In this document: positions 26,507 through 35,264 of the stretch, piece by piece
Numbering within the stretch: the first letter of the stretch is position 1
Layout: each line of letters opens with the position of its first letter
Origin: Magnetovibrio sp.
GTDB taxonomy: Bacteria > Pseudomonadota > Alphaproteobacteria > Rhodospirillales > Casp-alpha2
Reading direction: 5' to 3'
DNA: 59,412 nucleotides
NCBI GenBank assembly: GCA_002690705.1
Contig: NZFO01000011.1
Coordinates: 52,520 to 111,931, forward strand
Notes under the pieces: generated by a model
What the model was told of the DNA's origin: nothing
Seen by the model: only the letters and a program-made list of their open reading frames with translations
Databases searched by the model: none
Position numbers and translations under genes: made by a program

Positions 26507-27679
26507 TTAGCAAAATTCTTCCAGGGTATCGAGAAGTTGGCTAATCTGACTTGACCATGTCCAAGTCCGGATGAAGTCTGCACCGGCTTGGCCGCGCCTC
26601 TGACGCTCACCTCGATCGTGGTACGCTAATTCCATGGTTGCAACGAGCTCATCTACGGAAGTTTCTCCCCAATCATCCGTACCGGGGTCATCGGAGGCAA
26701 CTTTACCCATTTCGCCCAATTTGTAACAGTTGCCTCTCTCGATAAGGTCTTTCTGGCCGGTATTGTCAGCAATAATACATGGCACGCCGCAGGCCATAGT
26801 CTCCATCGCCACAAGGTTTGTGCCTCCCTCGCATCTATTGGGAAATACCGCTAAATCTACCTCCTTAAGAATATCTGGCATTTGCTCATTCGGCAACATG
26901 CCCAAGTCAATGAAGTTATCATTTTTGATACCATGTGAGGTAGCCCAATTTTTTATTTTAAGCATTCCATTCACATCGACGTCTGGCAACAAATCACTAT
27001 GAGGACTGCGTATCATTGGCAATGCAGTAAGGGGCCAAAGGTTATGCCAGGCAGAAACCAGAAGAGCGTCAGGATATTTTTCAGAGAAAATACGAAAGGC
27101 AGGAAGAACGATGTCTTGCCCTTTCCGGAAGTCTAATTTGCCCCCGGAGAATATGGTGAACCGCCCTTTGTATATGCCTTTTCGCGGAATGGGTCGGAAC
27201 AAATTGGTATCGACACCTTGGAAAACACTTCTAACATTCTCGAAGCCCCGATTTCTGAGAACTTTGGCATTCCAAGTTGAACCCGCTACAATGGAATTGA
27301 GGCGTTTAGCCCTCTCAAGTGCCGGTGGTGAAAAATCGTCATACTCAAAGAAGATAATCCCAACATTCGCATCACCAACAAATGAATGGCTTAACAAATT
27401 CCAATCGAGATTATTGCCTAAAGCATGCAATAGCATAGTGTTTTTTAAGGTCGCGACGCTGCCTGTGCGGTGCATATGTTTTAAATGCTCACGTTGAAAG
27501 GAGATCACGGGTTCTAGCGTGTTGATCATTTCCTTAGGCATTGAGTTCGTAGCAATATTATCCAAGCATATAGGTATGGGGCCTCCACGTTTCAGGAGTT
27601 CAAGTACAAGATTAAGACCGTAGATGCCCCATCCAAAGCGGTTTGAGATGCCCCAAGTCAAACCTACCCAGTTTAACAT
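26507..27679 (-). CDS. GT4-family glycosyltransferase
   Basis: This 390-residue GT-B glycosyltransferase starts at the ATG at 27679, which has GAGGGG upstream. A TTG at 27724 would add 15 residues but has no ribosome binding site. The C-terminal donor-binding domain has 'FTIFSGGKLDFRKGQDIVLPAF' near residue 175, 'FIDLGMLPNEQMPDIL' near 258 and 'VFPNRCEGGTNLVAMETMACGVP' near 285, with the conserved acidic residues of GT4. The likely role is addition of one sugar of the flagellar glycan. Donor and acceptor cannot be read from the sequence. It is the first gene of the four-gene glycosylation run, 93 bases before the OGT-like gene. Confidence 0.85.
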   Translation of the reverse strand: MLNWVGLTWGISNRFGWGIYGLNLVLELLKRGGPIPICLDNIATNSMPKEMINTLEPVISFQREHLKHMHRTGSVATLKNTMLLHALGNNLDWNLLSHSFVGDANVGIIFFEYDDFSPPALERAKRLNSIVAGSTWNAKVLRNRGFENVRSVFQGVDTNLFRPIPRKGIYKGRFTIFSGGKLDFRKGQDIVLPAFRIFSEKYPDALLVSAWHNLWPLTALPMIRSPHSDLLPDVDVNGMLKIKNWATSHGIKNDNFIDLGMLPNEQMPDILKEVDLAVFPNRCEGGTNLVAMETMACGVPCIIADNTGQKDLIERGNCYKLGEMGKVASDDPGTDDWGETSVDELVATMELAYHDRGERQRRGQAGADFIRTWTWSSQISQLLDTLEEFC

Positions 27680-28063
27680 TTGTATAGACCCCTCGGGTAA
27701 AGTTGTGAAAATTTTTTTGAACAATTTGTTGAGTAGTTATGCCATGTTCTAGGTATACAAATAATTAACGATCATTGTGCTAGTCTCAAGAATAGGAAAG
27801 TTGACCTGAAACTACTTTATCATCGTGGTGGGGCTATCACTTAAGAGCACAAATGATGGGAAGACATTAAGGTGAAGTAATTGAATAGAATTTTTGGGTG
27901 AAAATTTTAGTTGATTTTTGTAATAATTTTATGTAAACCTCGTCAAGTCTGCGCATTGGATTTTGTTTTCCAAGAAGGGAAAAATAAAATGCCTCTGTGG
28001 ATCAGCCAGTAAGGCGCAAGTGAGAAACACTTGTAATGCAACGCTCTAGAAAGGAGTAAACAT
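27680..28063. other. Flagellin upstream region
   Basis: These 384 bases separate the divergent GT4 gene and flagellin. The region is A+T-rich, and I see no correctly spaced -24/-12 element on the flagellin strand. A long minus-strand frame entering from flagellin (27943-28371) is an antisense shadow of the conserved flagellin N-terminus. The one clear structure is the leader hairpin listed separately. Confidence 0.45.
28017..28033 (+). promoter_or_regulatory. Hairpin in the flagellin mRNA leader, candidate FlbT/FlaF target
   Basis: CAAGTG (28017-28022) and CACTTG (28028-28033) form a perfect 6-base stem with loop AGAAA. A G-U pair can extend it by one. It lies 30 bases before the flagellin ATG and just before the ribosome binding site AAAGGAG. 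In Caulobacter FlbT acts on the flagellin 5' leader; that this hairpin is the site here is inference. Confidence 0.4.
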
Positions 28064-29596
28064 ATGTCAGGCGAAGTTACACTTACCGCATCAGTGCGGC
28101 AAAGTCTTTTATCTCTCCAAGGTACCACCAGTCTTATCGAGCGGACCCAAAACCGTCTTTCAACGGGTTTATCAGTGGCATCCGCAGTTGACGACCCAGT
28201 ATCATTCTTCCAAGCCAAAAGCCTCTCAGATAGGGCTAGCGATTTTCTTGAAAAGAAGGATGGTATTGACCAAGGTATCAGTGCAGTTACCGCTGCTTTG
28301 GATGGAGTTGATGGTATCACTGAGCTTGTAAGACAGCTCAAAGGTATTTCAAACTCCCTAAAATCGGCCACAGAGTCACAAACGGCTGACCTTGTTACTC
28401 AGTTCAACGATATTCGGTCACAGATCAATAATTTGACAGCTGACTCTACATACCAGGGTATGAACTTAATTAACGGCGCTGGTCAGTCACTCTCTATTGA
28501 ATTTGCAAATGATCAAACGGCGAGCTTGGTTACAATTTCCTCAGTTGACCTTCGGTCGGGTACTGCTGGTTTAAGCGTTACGTCTCAGACGGCATATACA
28601 GCTGGGGCATTTGTAACCAACTTTGGAACCATTAATTCAGTGACACAAACAAGTGGCACTATGGCAAACCGCTTTCTCTCCACTACGAGTGACTTTACAA
28701 TGACGTGGGCTGGCCCATCGGCAACGTTTAGTGCTGGTGAGACAGTTACGTTTACTTATGGAACGGGTTCAACCTACAGCTTGATTACGGATACGAGTTC
28801 AGCTGTAACGGTGACGAACGGCGGAACGGTTGATATTGATGTTGTTACCTCGACTACGGCTATTGCCTCAGGTTACGAATTTGCCCTTAAGGCAACGGCA
28901 AATAAAAACCTAGTCATTGGTTACTCGCAGACTTCGGGTGGCAACGGTAACGTATCCGCTGGTGAGGCGTATACTTTAACCTATAACGGAAATAGCCCGG
29001 TAACATTAACAACAGCAGATACAAACCTCGTATTTGCGTATGGTACGGCTCAGATAACTCTAAGTTTGACCTCTGGAACAACGCTTGCGTTGACGGCCTC
29101 CGGGGATACTTTCGCTGTGACCTTCCTATCAAGCTCTGGTCCTGGTCTGACGGGAGCAACCGGTGCCGCTTATATCGGACTTGGTGCCCTTCAGATAACG
29201 GGTACTACGGCCGCTGACACGGGTAATATCACGCGTGGTATTTTGATTGGAGGCGGAGACTCCGCAATAACCGCGGCTACCCAGTCGACGCGTTACGTGC
29301 GCGCTGGAGATACAACGACACTCAACGCCGCGATAGCCGAATTGGATACGGCTTTGACTACGCTCCGTACAAATGCGCAAAGTTTAGGTACGAACGTGGC
29401 TCTTTTGAATACCCGTCTTGATTTCACCGAAGCATATGTCAATACATTGTCAGCCGGTTCTGACAAGTTGACTTTAGCGGATATCAATGAAGAAGGTGCG
29501 AACTTGTTAGCATTGCAGACAAGACAGCAGTTGGGTATCCAAGCACTGTCTTTGGCAGCGCAGGCTGAAGCTTCAATCTTACAGCTCTTCGGTTAA
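28064..29596 (+). CDS. fliC: Flagellin, enlarged Ser/Thr-rich central region
   Basis: Flagellin is the filament subunit. The N-terminal D0/D1 region has 'VRQSLLSLQGTTSLIERTQNRLSTGLSV' at about residues 11-38, 'DDPVSFFQAKSLSDRAS', then 'NLTADSTYQGMNLING' near residue 125. The C-terminal helix ends 'RQQLGIQALSLAAQAEASILQLFG'. At 510 residues it is nearly twice the size of Caulobacter-type flagellins. The extra part, about residues 150-415, is beta-rich and very high in Thr, Ser and Gly with no Cys, giving many possible O-glycosylation sites. Two similar units inside it have 'FSAGETVTFTYG' and 'VSAGEAYTLTYNG'. The start is ATG with AAAGGAG. A strong terminator follows, so it is probably expressed as a single gene. 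Confidence 0.96.
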   Translation: MSGEVTLTASVRQSLLSLQGTTSLIERTQNRLSTGLSVASAVDDPVSFFQAKSLSDRASDFLEKKDGIDQGISAVTAALDGVDGITELVRQLKGISNSLKSATESQTADLVTQFNDIRSQINNLTADSTYQGMNLINGAGQSLSIEFANDQTASLVTISSVDLRSGTAGLSVTSQTAYTAGAFVTNFGTINSVTQTSGTMANRFLSTTSDFTMTWAGPSATFSAGETVTFTYGTGSTYSLITDTSSAVTVTNGGTVDIDVVTSTTAIASGYEFALKATANKNLVIGYSQTSGGNGNVSAGEAYTLTYNGNSPVTLTTADTNLVFAYGTAQITLSLTSGTTLALTASGDTFAVTFLSSSGPGLTGATGAAYIGLGALQITGTTAADTGNITRGILIGGGDSAITAATQSTRYVRAGDTTTLNAAIAELDTALTTLRTNAQSLGTNVALLNTRLDFTEAYVNTLSAGSDKLTLADINEEGANLLALQTRQQLGIQALSLAAQAEASILQLFG

Positions 29597-29633
29597 GTCT
29601 CGGAGAGCCAATAGGAAACACAATATAAGTATC

Positions 29634-29663
29634 AGGGGCCCCCACAAGGGGCCCCTCGTTTTT
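29634..29663 (+). terminator. Rho-independent terminator of flagellin
   Basis: A very G+C-rich stem, AGGGGCCCC at 29634-29642 and GGGGCCCCT at 29648-29656, has a 5-base loop and is followed by a TCGTTTTT tract. It begins 37 bases after the flagellin stop. This is the clearest intrinsic terminator in the window. Confidence 0.92.
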
Positions 29664-29872
29664 GGAAAGACAGAACTTTGATAAAGGCTGGTTACATAAG
29701 TCTTGGACACTTTTTTCAGAGTTTTTATTTGAAGATTTTGGATACATCATCGATTGAAAAGTTAAAGCCCCCAATTGAGTAATAGACTACAAGCAATGCT
29801 GTCAGAGACTACATCGAATTCTTTTGTAAATTTTAAGCGTGAAAAATTTTATGTTTTCTATTACCTTTAACA

Positions 29873-29892
29873 GTGTGAGGTTGTTCTCGCAC
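29873..29892 (+). promoter_or_regulatory. Leader hairpin upstream of the helical protein gene
   Basis: GTGTGAG at 29873-29879 and CTCGCAC at 29886-29892 form a 7-base stem with one U-G pair and a 6-base loop, 24 bases before the ATG at 29917. The rest of the 260-base interval after the flagellin terminator is A+T-rich and holds no gene. A role like that of the flagellin leader hairpin is possible but unproven. Confidence 0.3.
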
Positions 29893-29916
29893 AATTAGAT
29901 TGGGGTGGGCGTGTAA

Positions 29917-30771
29917 ATGGTTGACGATAGTGTGTTTCGCACAGCTTTCTCCAATATATCCCAAGCGTCTACGAGGGCTGCTTTCGAACAACGCTTTAAT
30001 GCCATACAAAACGGTATCATCAACCGCCTAAACGATCAAATCGACAAGATCACTGATGATGGGACCGAGCGCAGGCTCGCCGAACTTCAATCGAGTCGTG
30101 ACGATCTTTTTGACTACGTGGGAAAAGCAAACAATTACCTGTTTGCGGTTCAAACCAACCGGGCTAGGCTACAAGAAATCGCTCTCGGCTCTCTTAGCAC
30201 TGCCGCGAAGGGGGAAGTTGATGGAGACGCAGACACTTTCACCGCGTCAGAAGCGGCGAACCTAAATGAGGCCAAAGAACATCTGATAGAGAATATGGGA
30301 CGCATGCGTGCTGTATATTTCCCCGGACCAATTTCAGATCAGACTTTTGTGAATATTGTATATCATGATGCGCAGGCTCTAGATTCTTTGACAGCTGTCG
30401 CTGGAACTGTAGACGCAGAAGACTCTGCTTCGACGACTAACGATAATCGGGCGTTACTTGATTTACTAAGTCAGGTATCTGATCGAGCCGTAACATTGTC
30501 CGAGTCGACAAAAATACTAGAAGCGACAGTCAACGATATGATTATAAAGGGTCAGAAAGAAATACTCTCCATTGAGGCCACTCTCACAGAAATTACGGCA
30601 GTTGAAATCGCTAAAAAAACGGAAGAAATTGAGGCATTGAAGATCAAATACGGGAATCTTTTGCGAGCAATTTCTACAACGTTTGAAGTAAATAGTAGTA
30701 TAGGTGATATGTTGGTAACTGGGACACGACCTCCACCTGACCGTACGTCTATTTTGAACCTTTTTGTATAA
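29917..30771 (+). CDS. Unrecognised helical protein downstream of flagellin
   Basis: This 284-residue protein is almost entirely helix-forming and polar, with likely coiled coils at about residues 30-75 and 195-250. It has no Cys, no signal peptide and no membrane segment. The N-terminus 'FRTAFSNISQASTRAAFEQRFNAIQNGIINRLNDQIDKI' and the C-terminus '...TRPPPDRTSILNLFV' (written here as an end fragment) are not features I can assign to a family. Helical ends around a variable middle are reminiscent of axial flagellar proteins such as FlgL or flagellin-like proteins, but no diagnostic motif is present. It follows the flagellin terminator and has its own leader hairpin. It precedes the glycan-modification genes. 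A secreted filament-associated role is possible, at low confidence. Confidence 0.75.
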   Translation: MVDDSVFRTAFSNISQASTRAAFEQRFNAIQNGIINRLNDQIDKITDDGTERRLAELQSSRDDLFDYVGKANNYLFAVQTNRARLQEIALGSLSTAAKGEVDGDADTFTASEAANLNEAKEHLIENMGRMRAVYFPGPISDQTFVNIVYHDAQALDSLTAVAGTVDAEDSASTTNDNRALLDLLSQVSDRAVTLSESTKILEATVNDMIIKGQKEILSIEATLTEITAVEIAKKTEEIEALKIKYGNLLRAISTTFEVNSSIGDMLVTGTRPPPDRTSILNLFV

Positions 30772-30856
30772 GGGCGTTCCTGTCTTTGGTTCCATTTTAA
30801 AACTGCATTAAATGTTAGAGCCGATAACTCCATATAAGAGTGTAAAATAACACGTA

Positions 30857-32077
30857 ATGGATCTTGAAGAATTTTTTGATATCGCGCGAGGAAAAATTTC
30901 AACAGCGCCGAATGATCAAAAAGAGAAGGTAACGTATGAATTGCGTACAAATTTTTCTGGGTTGCCAGAGCCTCAATTAGAACGTCTCATGGCATACTGT
31001 GATTATTACAGCGGTAATACTCATGGTGCTCTCGCGCGTCTTAGTGAGTGTTATAATGAAGATAAGTATTTCGGTAATCTGATTGATTTTGGTGTTTTTT
31101 CTCTAGCTAACGGCAGTATTAGTTACCACGATTTAGACACCTTGATCTCCACGCTTGGTCTATTATCAAGGACCCTTCGGGAAAATAATTTTAACAAGTT
31201 TGCATTACGTGCTGATTTTGTGGCCTCGTCTCTTTTATTCCGGAGCCGTACCAATATTAAGCAGGCGACTGTTTTAAAAGATAAGTGGTACGATCATGCC
31301 GGAGCGTTATCCTATAGTGACCAAGATTTGGAGAATTTTTTTGATGACCCGTTTTCAATCCCGGAACACAAAAGGTTTTTGGGATATCTATGGTCATTCT
31401 CAGCTGAACTAGATCTAACACGGCGGTTAAACCGGATATTTACGGTGCATTTGTTGACAGATCGTGAACCTGAGCAACCAAAGCCGGAAATTTTTGGTGG
31501 TCTCGATCCCGACATAGTTGCACCTTACCATCTCAACCCATCTTTTGTGAGAATTAATGATTTTTTTGCGGAAATGCTCTTTGAAAATTGCCCGATTGGT
31601 CGTGCATTGGACCTCGGATGTGGTACGGGTTTGCTGGGTGAGCGGCAACGTGATTGTACTAAAAATCTCGTTGGTTTGGATATTAATTCGGCAGTATTAG
31701 AGGTGGCCCGTCGCAAAAACATTTACGATGAGTTGGTTGAGGAACCTATGATTGATTATCTTGTCCGGTCTGAGCCAGCATTCGATGCAATTACTGGGTG
31801 TATGGCTTTTGATTGGCACCCGGACTTGATGAGAGTGATCTCGCTCTCTTGGCAGAGACTCAACCTAGGTGGGAAAATGATGTTCGCTTTTAGCCCAGTT
31901 GACGAGGGCCCAATACGGGTCTCAAGAGGGAAAATGGGTGGGCTAAATTATTTTTGTTACAACCCAAAAAGTGTGGCCGAACATGCGACAGCTGTTGGAT
32001 TTGAGTTAGAGCACGTGTTCGAGGGGCATTATCAGTGGAGCAGTGGTGTGTACATGCGGCTGAAAAAGCTTAAGTAA
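30857..32077 (+). CDS. Class I SAM-dependent methyltransferase with helical N-terminal domain
   Basis: The 406-residue protein has a Rossmann-type methyltransferase domain over residues about 235-400. Motif I is 'RALDLGCGTGLLG' near residue 249, an acidic 'GLDINSAVLEVA' follows, and 'FDAITGCMAF' is near residue 309. Residues 1-230 are helical and may contain degenerate TPR-like units ('LERLMAYCDYYSGNTHGALA'). The domain build resembles 'predicted TPR-repeat methyltransferases'. The substrate is unknown; neighbours suggest methylation of a flagellar glycan or of flagellin itself. The ribosome binding site is weak. It starts 85 bases after the helical protein gene. Confidence 0.8.
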   Translation: MDLEEFFDIARGKISTAPNDQKEKVTYELRTNFSGLPEPQLERLMAYCDYYSGNTHGALARLSECYNEDKYFGNLIDFGVFSLANGSISYHDLDTLISTLGLLSRTLRENNFNKFALRADFVASSLLFRSRTNIKQATVLKDKWYDHAGALSYSDQDLENFFDDPFSIPEHKRFLGYLWSFSAELDLTRRLNRIFTVHLLTDREPEQPKPEIFGGLDPDIVAPYHLNPSFVRINDFFAEMLFENCPIGRALDLGCGTGLLGERQRDCTKNLVGLDINSAVLEVARRKNIYDELVEEPMIDYLVRSEPAFDAITGCMAFDWHPDLMRVISLSWQRLNLGGKMMFAFSPVDEGPIRVSRGKMGGLNYFCYNPKSVAEHATAVGFELEHVFEGHYQWSSGVYMRLKKLK

Positions 32078-32155
32078 AGCTTTTACAAATTTTAATAACT
32101 TCGCGCTACGCTGTTATTAGTTTGAAGTTTCTCTCTATCGGATAAGGATACTGGT

Positions 32156-32851
32156 ATGGAAATACCTTGGTACGGCTCACCAGAAGCCGCTGAGAGAATG
32201 GGGGCCTCCCTATCTCGGATCGTTAATGAATTCCACGCCTTAAGTTATGCCCAAGGGTGTTGGCGAAATACTAAGTGGATGGGCGTTACAACGTACAAAA
32301 TACCAAATGATTTGTGGCTCTATCAGGAGATTATTGTCGAAGTTCAACCTGACCTTATAATTGAGACTGGCACCTACATGGGGGGTAGCGCTTTATTTAT
32401 GGCCCATATACTAGAAATGATCGGTAAAGGCCGAATTGTTACTATTGATATAAATCGGCCTGAAAATCCACCTGAACATAAGCGTTTAGATTATATTCGA
32501 GGATCATCCACTGCATCGGACACAGTTAAAAAAATTGAGAAGATGGTGGGGTCTTTGCAGACAGTTTTAGTAATTTTAGACTCCAGTCACCTCACGGCAC
32601 ATGTACTGCGCGAAATGGAAATTTATTCAGAGATGGTCTCGAAAAATAGTTATCTTATTGTCGAAGACTCCAACGTGAACGGGCATCCAATTATACCGGG
32701 ATATAGAGAAACTGTTGGAGATGAGCCGGGCGGACCAATGGAGGCTATTGATGCTTTCATGGCGGTTAATAATAATTTTGAGATCGATATCCAGCGCCAT
32801 AGATATTTAATGACGTTCAATCCTCGTGGATACCTTCGAAGGACGGCATAG
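32156..32851 (+). CDS. CmcI/rhamnosyl O-methyltransferase family protein
   Basis: The 231-residue protein matches the CmcI family, SAM-dependent O-methyltransferases best known from cephamycin biosynthesis and from rhamnosyl O-methylation. Motifs are 'LIIETGTYMGGSALFMA' near residue 66 (SAM binding), 'RIVTIDINRP' near 93 and 'VLVILDSSHLTAHV' near 127, then 'LIVEDSNVNGHP'. A short N-terminus and the complete length fit the family. The start is ATG with AAGGA upstream. The gene overlaps or abuts the CgeB-like gene that follows, so the two are probably translated together. The likely job is O-methylation of a sugar in the flagellar glycan. Confidence 0.85.
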   Translation: MEIPWYGSPEAAERMGASLSRIVNEFHALSYAQGCWRNTKWMGVTTYKIPNDLWLYQEIIVEVQPDLIIETGTYMGGSALFMAHILEMIGKGRIVTIDINRPENPPEHKRLDYIRGSSTASDTVKKIEKMVGSLQTVLVILDSSHLTAHVLREMEIYSEMVSKNSYLIVEDSNVNGHPIIPGYRETVGDEPGGPMEAIDAFMAVNNNFEIDIQRHRYLMTFNPRGYLRRTA

Positions 32852-34058
32852 CGTCTTGTCAAGCGCTGTACCAATTGAGTTCTGGATTGTTTTACCTGTT
32901 AAGAATCCCGGCTGGGCTCATGACATCTTAAAAAATTTATCTTGGGGAATCAGTGCGGCTGGACACAAGTCTATGTTTGTCTTCGATCATGGAACTTTCG
33001 AAGCACGTAAAAAAGTGACGGAAGCCATTAAGAAGAAACATCAAGCGGGTGAGCCACTTGTAGTCATTGATTTATTTTTGCGCTTGAATGATGTTGGTTT
33101 ACCGTCAGGTCACGAAACAAGACATTTCTCAATCATTGGCGATAGCCCAATTCACCATTTCAATAGACTGCGTAAGTCATCACCAAGTACCGTACTTGGC
33201 ATTCCTGATCGCCGTTATGAGGAAATATACAAAGTTGTAGGTTTAAAACATCGCTGCGTTTTTATGCCATATTCCGGTTGTGACCCGATTCCCAATGCCT
33301 TGCCAATGGGGGAGCGGGACATTGATCTGTTGTTCACTGGTACAATTGGTATGACGCCATACTCGCCTGCATGGAATAAGTTAGTTGAGGGCTTGCCGCG
33401 GTTAGTAAAAGAGGCAGTAAACGAAGCCCTCGATGTAACGCTGAATGAGGACACGGCCGCTTTCATGGCCCTAATAAACGCCTTGGAGAAACGCGGCGTT
33501 GATTGGCATACAGAAAATGGAAAGACTTTGTTTCAGGCCCATAAAGCGGTTGAGACTTATGCAGAGACTTTACGAAGAATTGAAATTCTCACCGCAATGG
33601 AAGGCTTGAATCTCCATTTTATGGGCGATGTTAGTTACGATGTTTCAAAGCAGATATGTGGGTTCACAAAATTCCACAAATTTACTGATTTTGAGAACAT
33701 GCTCGAATTAGTGAAACGCACAAAACTGTTAATTAATATCTGTCCAAAGCTGGCTGGAGGGGCACACACACGGATATGGAATGGTATTGCGCATGGTTGT
33801 GTAAATGCGACCACGCGCAGTTCTTTTTTGGATGAGGAGTTTGAGGATGGCGTCGATTTACTTAACCTTCCTGATGACTCGTTAGACTTGAATGGACGAC
33901 TTTCTGAATTACTAAGGGACAATGAAAAACTCGATGATATGGTTTGTAATGCGAAGAAAAAATACACCGCCAAGCATTTGTGGCGTCATAGAGCAGCAGA
34001 TATCGCTAGGGAGATGATACAGCCTAAATCATCAGTCCCGCCAGATTTAATGTTTTAA
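32826..34058 (+). CDS. CgeB-like glycosyltransferase, first of a tandem pair
   Basis: This 410-residue protein resembles the CgeB/'glycosyltransferase family protein' group of GT-B enzymes. Features are 'FSIIGDSPIHHFNRL' near residue 100, 'GIPDRRYEEIY' near 124, 'RDIDLLFTGTIG' near 165 and a C-terminal 'INICPKLAGGAHTRIWNGIAHGCVNATT' near residue 305. The GTG start at 32826 overlaps the CmcI gene by 26 bases. A TTG at 32856, just past the CmcI stop and with GGACGG upstream, is an alternative. The next gene is a clear paralogue with the same motifs in the same order. Donor sugar and acceptor are unknown. Confidence 0.8.
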   Translation: MDTFEGRHSVLSSAVPIEFWIVLPVKNPGWAHDILKNLSWGISAAGHKSMFVFDHGTFEARKKVTEAIKKKHQAGEPLVVIDLFLRLNDVGLPSGHETRHFSIIGDSPIHHFNRLRKSSPSTVLGIPDRRYEEIYKVVGLKHRCVFMPYSGCDPIPNALPMGERDIDLLFTGTIGMTPYSPAWNKLVEGLPRLVKEAVNEALDVTLNEDTAAFMALINALEKRGVDWHTENGKTLFQAHKAVETYAETLRRIEILTAMEGLNLHFMGDVSYDVSKQICGFTKFHKFTDFENMLELVKRTKLLINICPKLAGGAHTRIWNGIAHGCVNATTRSSFLDEEFEDGVDLLNLPDDSLDLNGRLSELLRDNEKLDDMVCNAKKKYTAKHLWRHRAADIAREMIQPKSSVPPDLMF

Positions 34059-34070
34059 GTGAGATTTTGA

Positions 34071-35264
34071 GTGCGCATAAATAGCGGTCACAGCCAGAAG
34101 CCAGAAATATGGTTTCCTATCCTGCGTGCTGCAGATTGGGCACTTATCATGTCGCAAGACATGGCGCAGGGATTTAAAGCAGCGAACTACAGTGTTTTGA
34201 TGTTATTATATAATGAATACCCTGAAAAACTTCGCGAATTTAGCACGGAGATTAGCAGAAAAATTGATAGCCAAGAGCCTTTCGTCATCATTGATATGAA
34301 TATGTATTTTAATTTTGATGGATTTCCAAAAAATTTACGGCCCTGGCGCTTTACTTGGATTGGGGATAACCCTATTCACCATCACAAAAAGTTTTCAAAT
34401 TTTTCTGATCAAACGTTGATTGGTACACCCGATCGAAGGTACTTAGATGTATATGAAGCATTAGGGTTTTCAAAAAACCTGATTTTTGTCCCGCACGCTG
34501 GCCCCCCACCCATAAAAGAGCCACTCCCCTCAATTAAGCGCGATATTCGAATTTTATTTGCGGGAAATTTTCGACTTGTTCCCGGTGAGGAGGAATGGCG
34601 AGCTTTTGGTTCTGGGCTTGACAAGCTCTATCTATCAGCGGTCGATGAAGCTGTAGAAAATATTCTTGAAAATCAAACAGAAACTTTTCAAGCGATGGGA
34701 ACAGCCCTCGCTAATAGGGGGATATCTTGGCGTGATCTTAATCTTGAGGTGGTTGCTAACATACACCAGGTCGTCGAGTCATATGTCGAGGGTATAAATC
34801 GTTGGAGGATACTATCGGCTTTTGATGGTCAAGGATTAGAAATCGTTGGTGAAGTCTCCGATGCGGTTGCGCGTCGGCTCCCAAACACGACAATCCATAA
34901 GTTCCCTGGCTTTCGAGAAATGTTACAGATGGTTGGGCGATCTCGTGTGCTAGTAAACTCCACGCCTAAATTTTCAGGTGGGTCACATGATCGGATATGC
35001 AATGGGATGGCACGCGGAAGTGTGATTGCAACAACGCCGAGTACTTATTTGAAGGAATATTTTAATCACGGAGCTGAAGTATTTTACTTTTCTAAAGACC
35101 TCTCAGAGTCGGTTAATGAAATTATTAGCCGGCTGGAGGATTGGGATTTTTTGGACGAGATGACCAAAAAAGCTGGAGATAAGTATGACGCGAAACATAC
35201 TTGGTCAAGCCGTGCAGAAGAGTTAGGGGAGGTTTTTACTTCCGCTGTTTCCCAGTTAAGCTGA
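34071..35264 (+). CDS. CgeB-like glycosyltransferase, second of a tandem pair
   Basis: The 397-residue paralogue shares with its neighbour 'FTWIGDNPIHHHKKF' near residue 96, 'GTPDRRYLDVYEALG' near 120, 'KRDIRILFAGNF' near 160 and 'VNSTPKFSGGSHDRICNGMARGSVIATT' near 300. The two proteins are far from identical, so the duplication is old and the substrates may differ. The start is GTG with only a weak ribosome binding site, 12 bases after the previous stop, which fits translational coupling. Its 3' end overlaps the 3' end of the opposing methyltransferase gene by nine bases. Confidence 0.8.
   Translation: MRINSGHSQKPEIWFPILRAADWALIMSQDMAQGFKAANYSVLMLLYNEYPEKLREFSTEISRKIDSQEPFVIIDMNMYFNFDGFPKNLRPWRFTWIGDNPIHHHKKFSNFSDQTLIGTPDRRYLDVYEALGFSKNLIFVPHAGPPPIKEPLPSIKRDIRILFAGNFRLVPGEEEWRAFGSGLDKLYLSAVDEAVENILENQTETFQAMGTALANRGISWRDLNLEVVANIHQVVESYVEGINRWRILSAFDGQGLEIVGEVSDAVARRLPNTTIHKFPGFREMLQMVGRSRVLVNSTPKFSGGSHDRICNGMARGSVIATTPSTYLKEYFNHGAEVFYFSKDLSESVNEIISRLEDWDFLDEMTKKAGDKYDAKHTWSSRAEELGEVFTSAVSQLS

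Noticed and set aside
27943-28371. 142-codon minus-strand open frame overlapping the flagellin start
   Set aside because: It is antisense to the conserved flagellin N-terminus and has no independent support.
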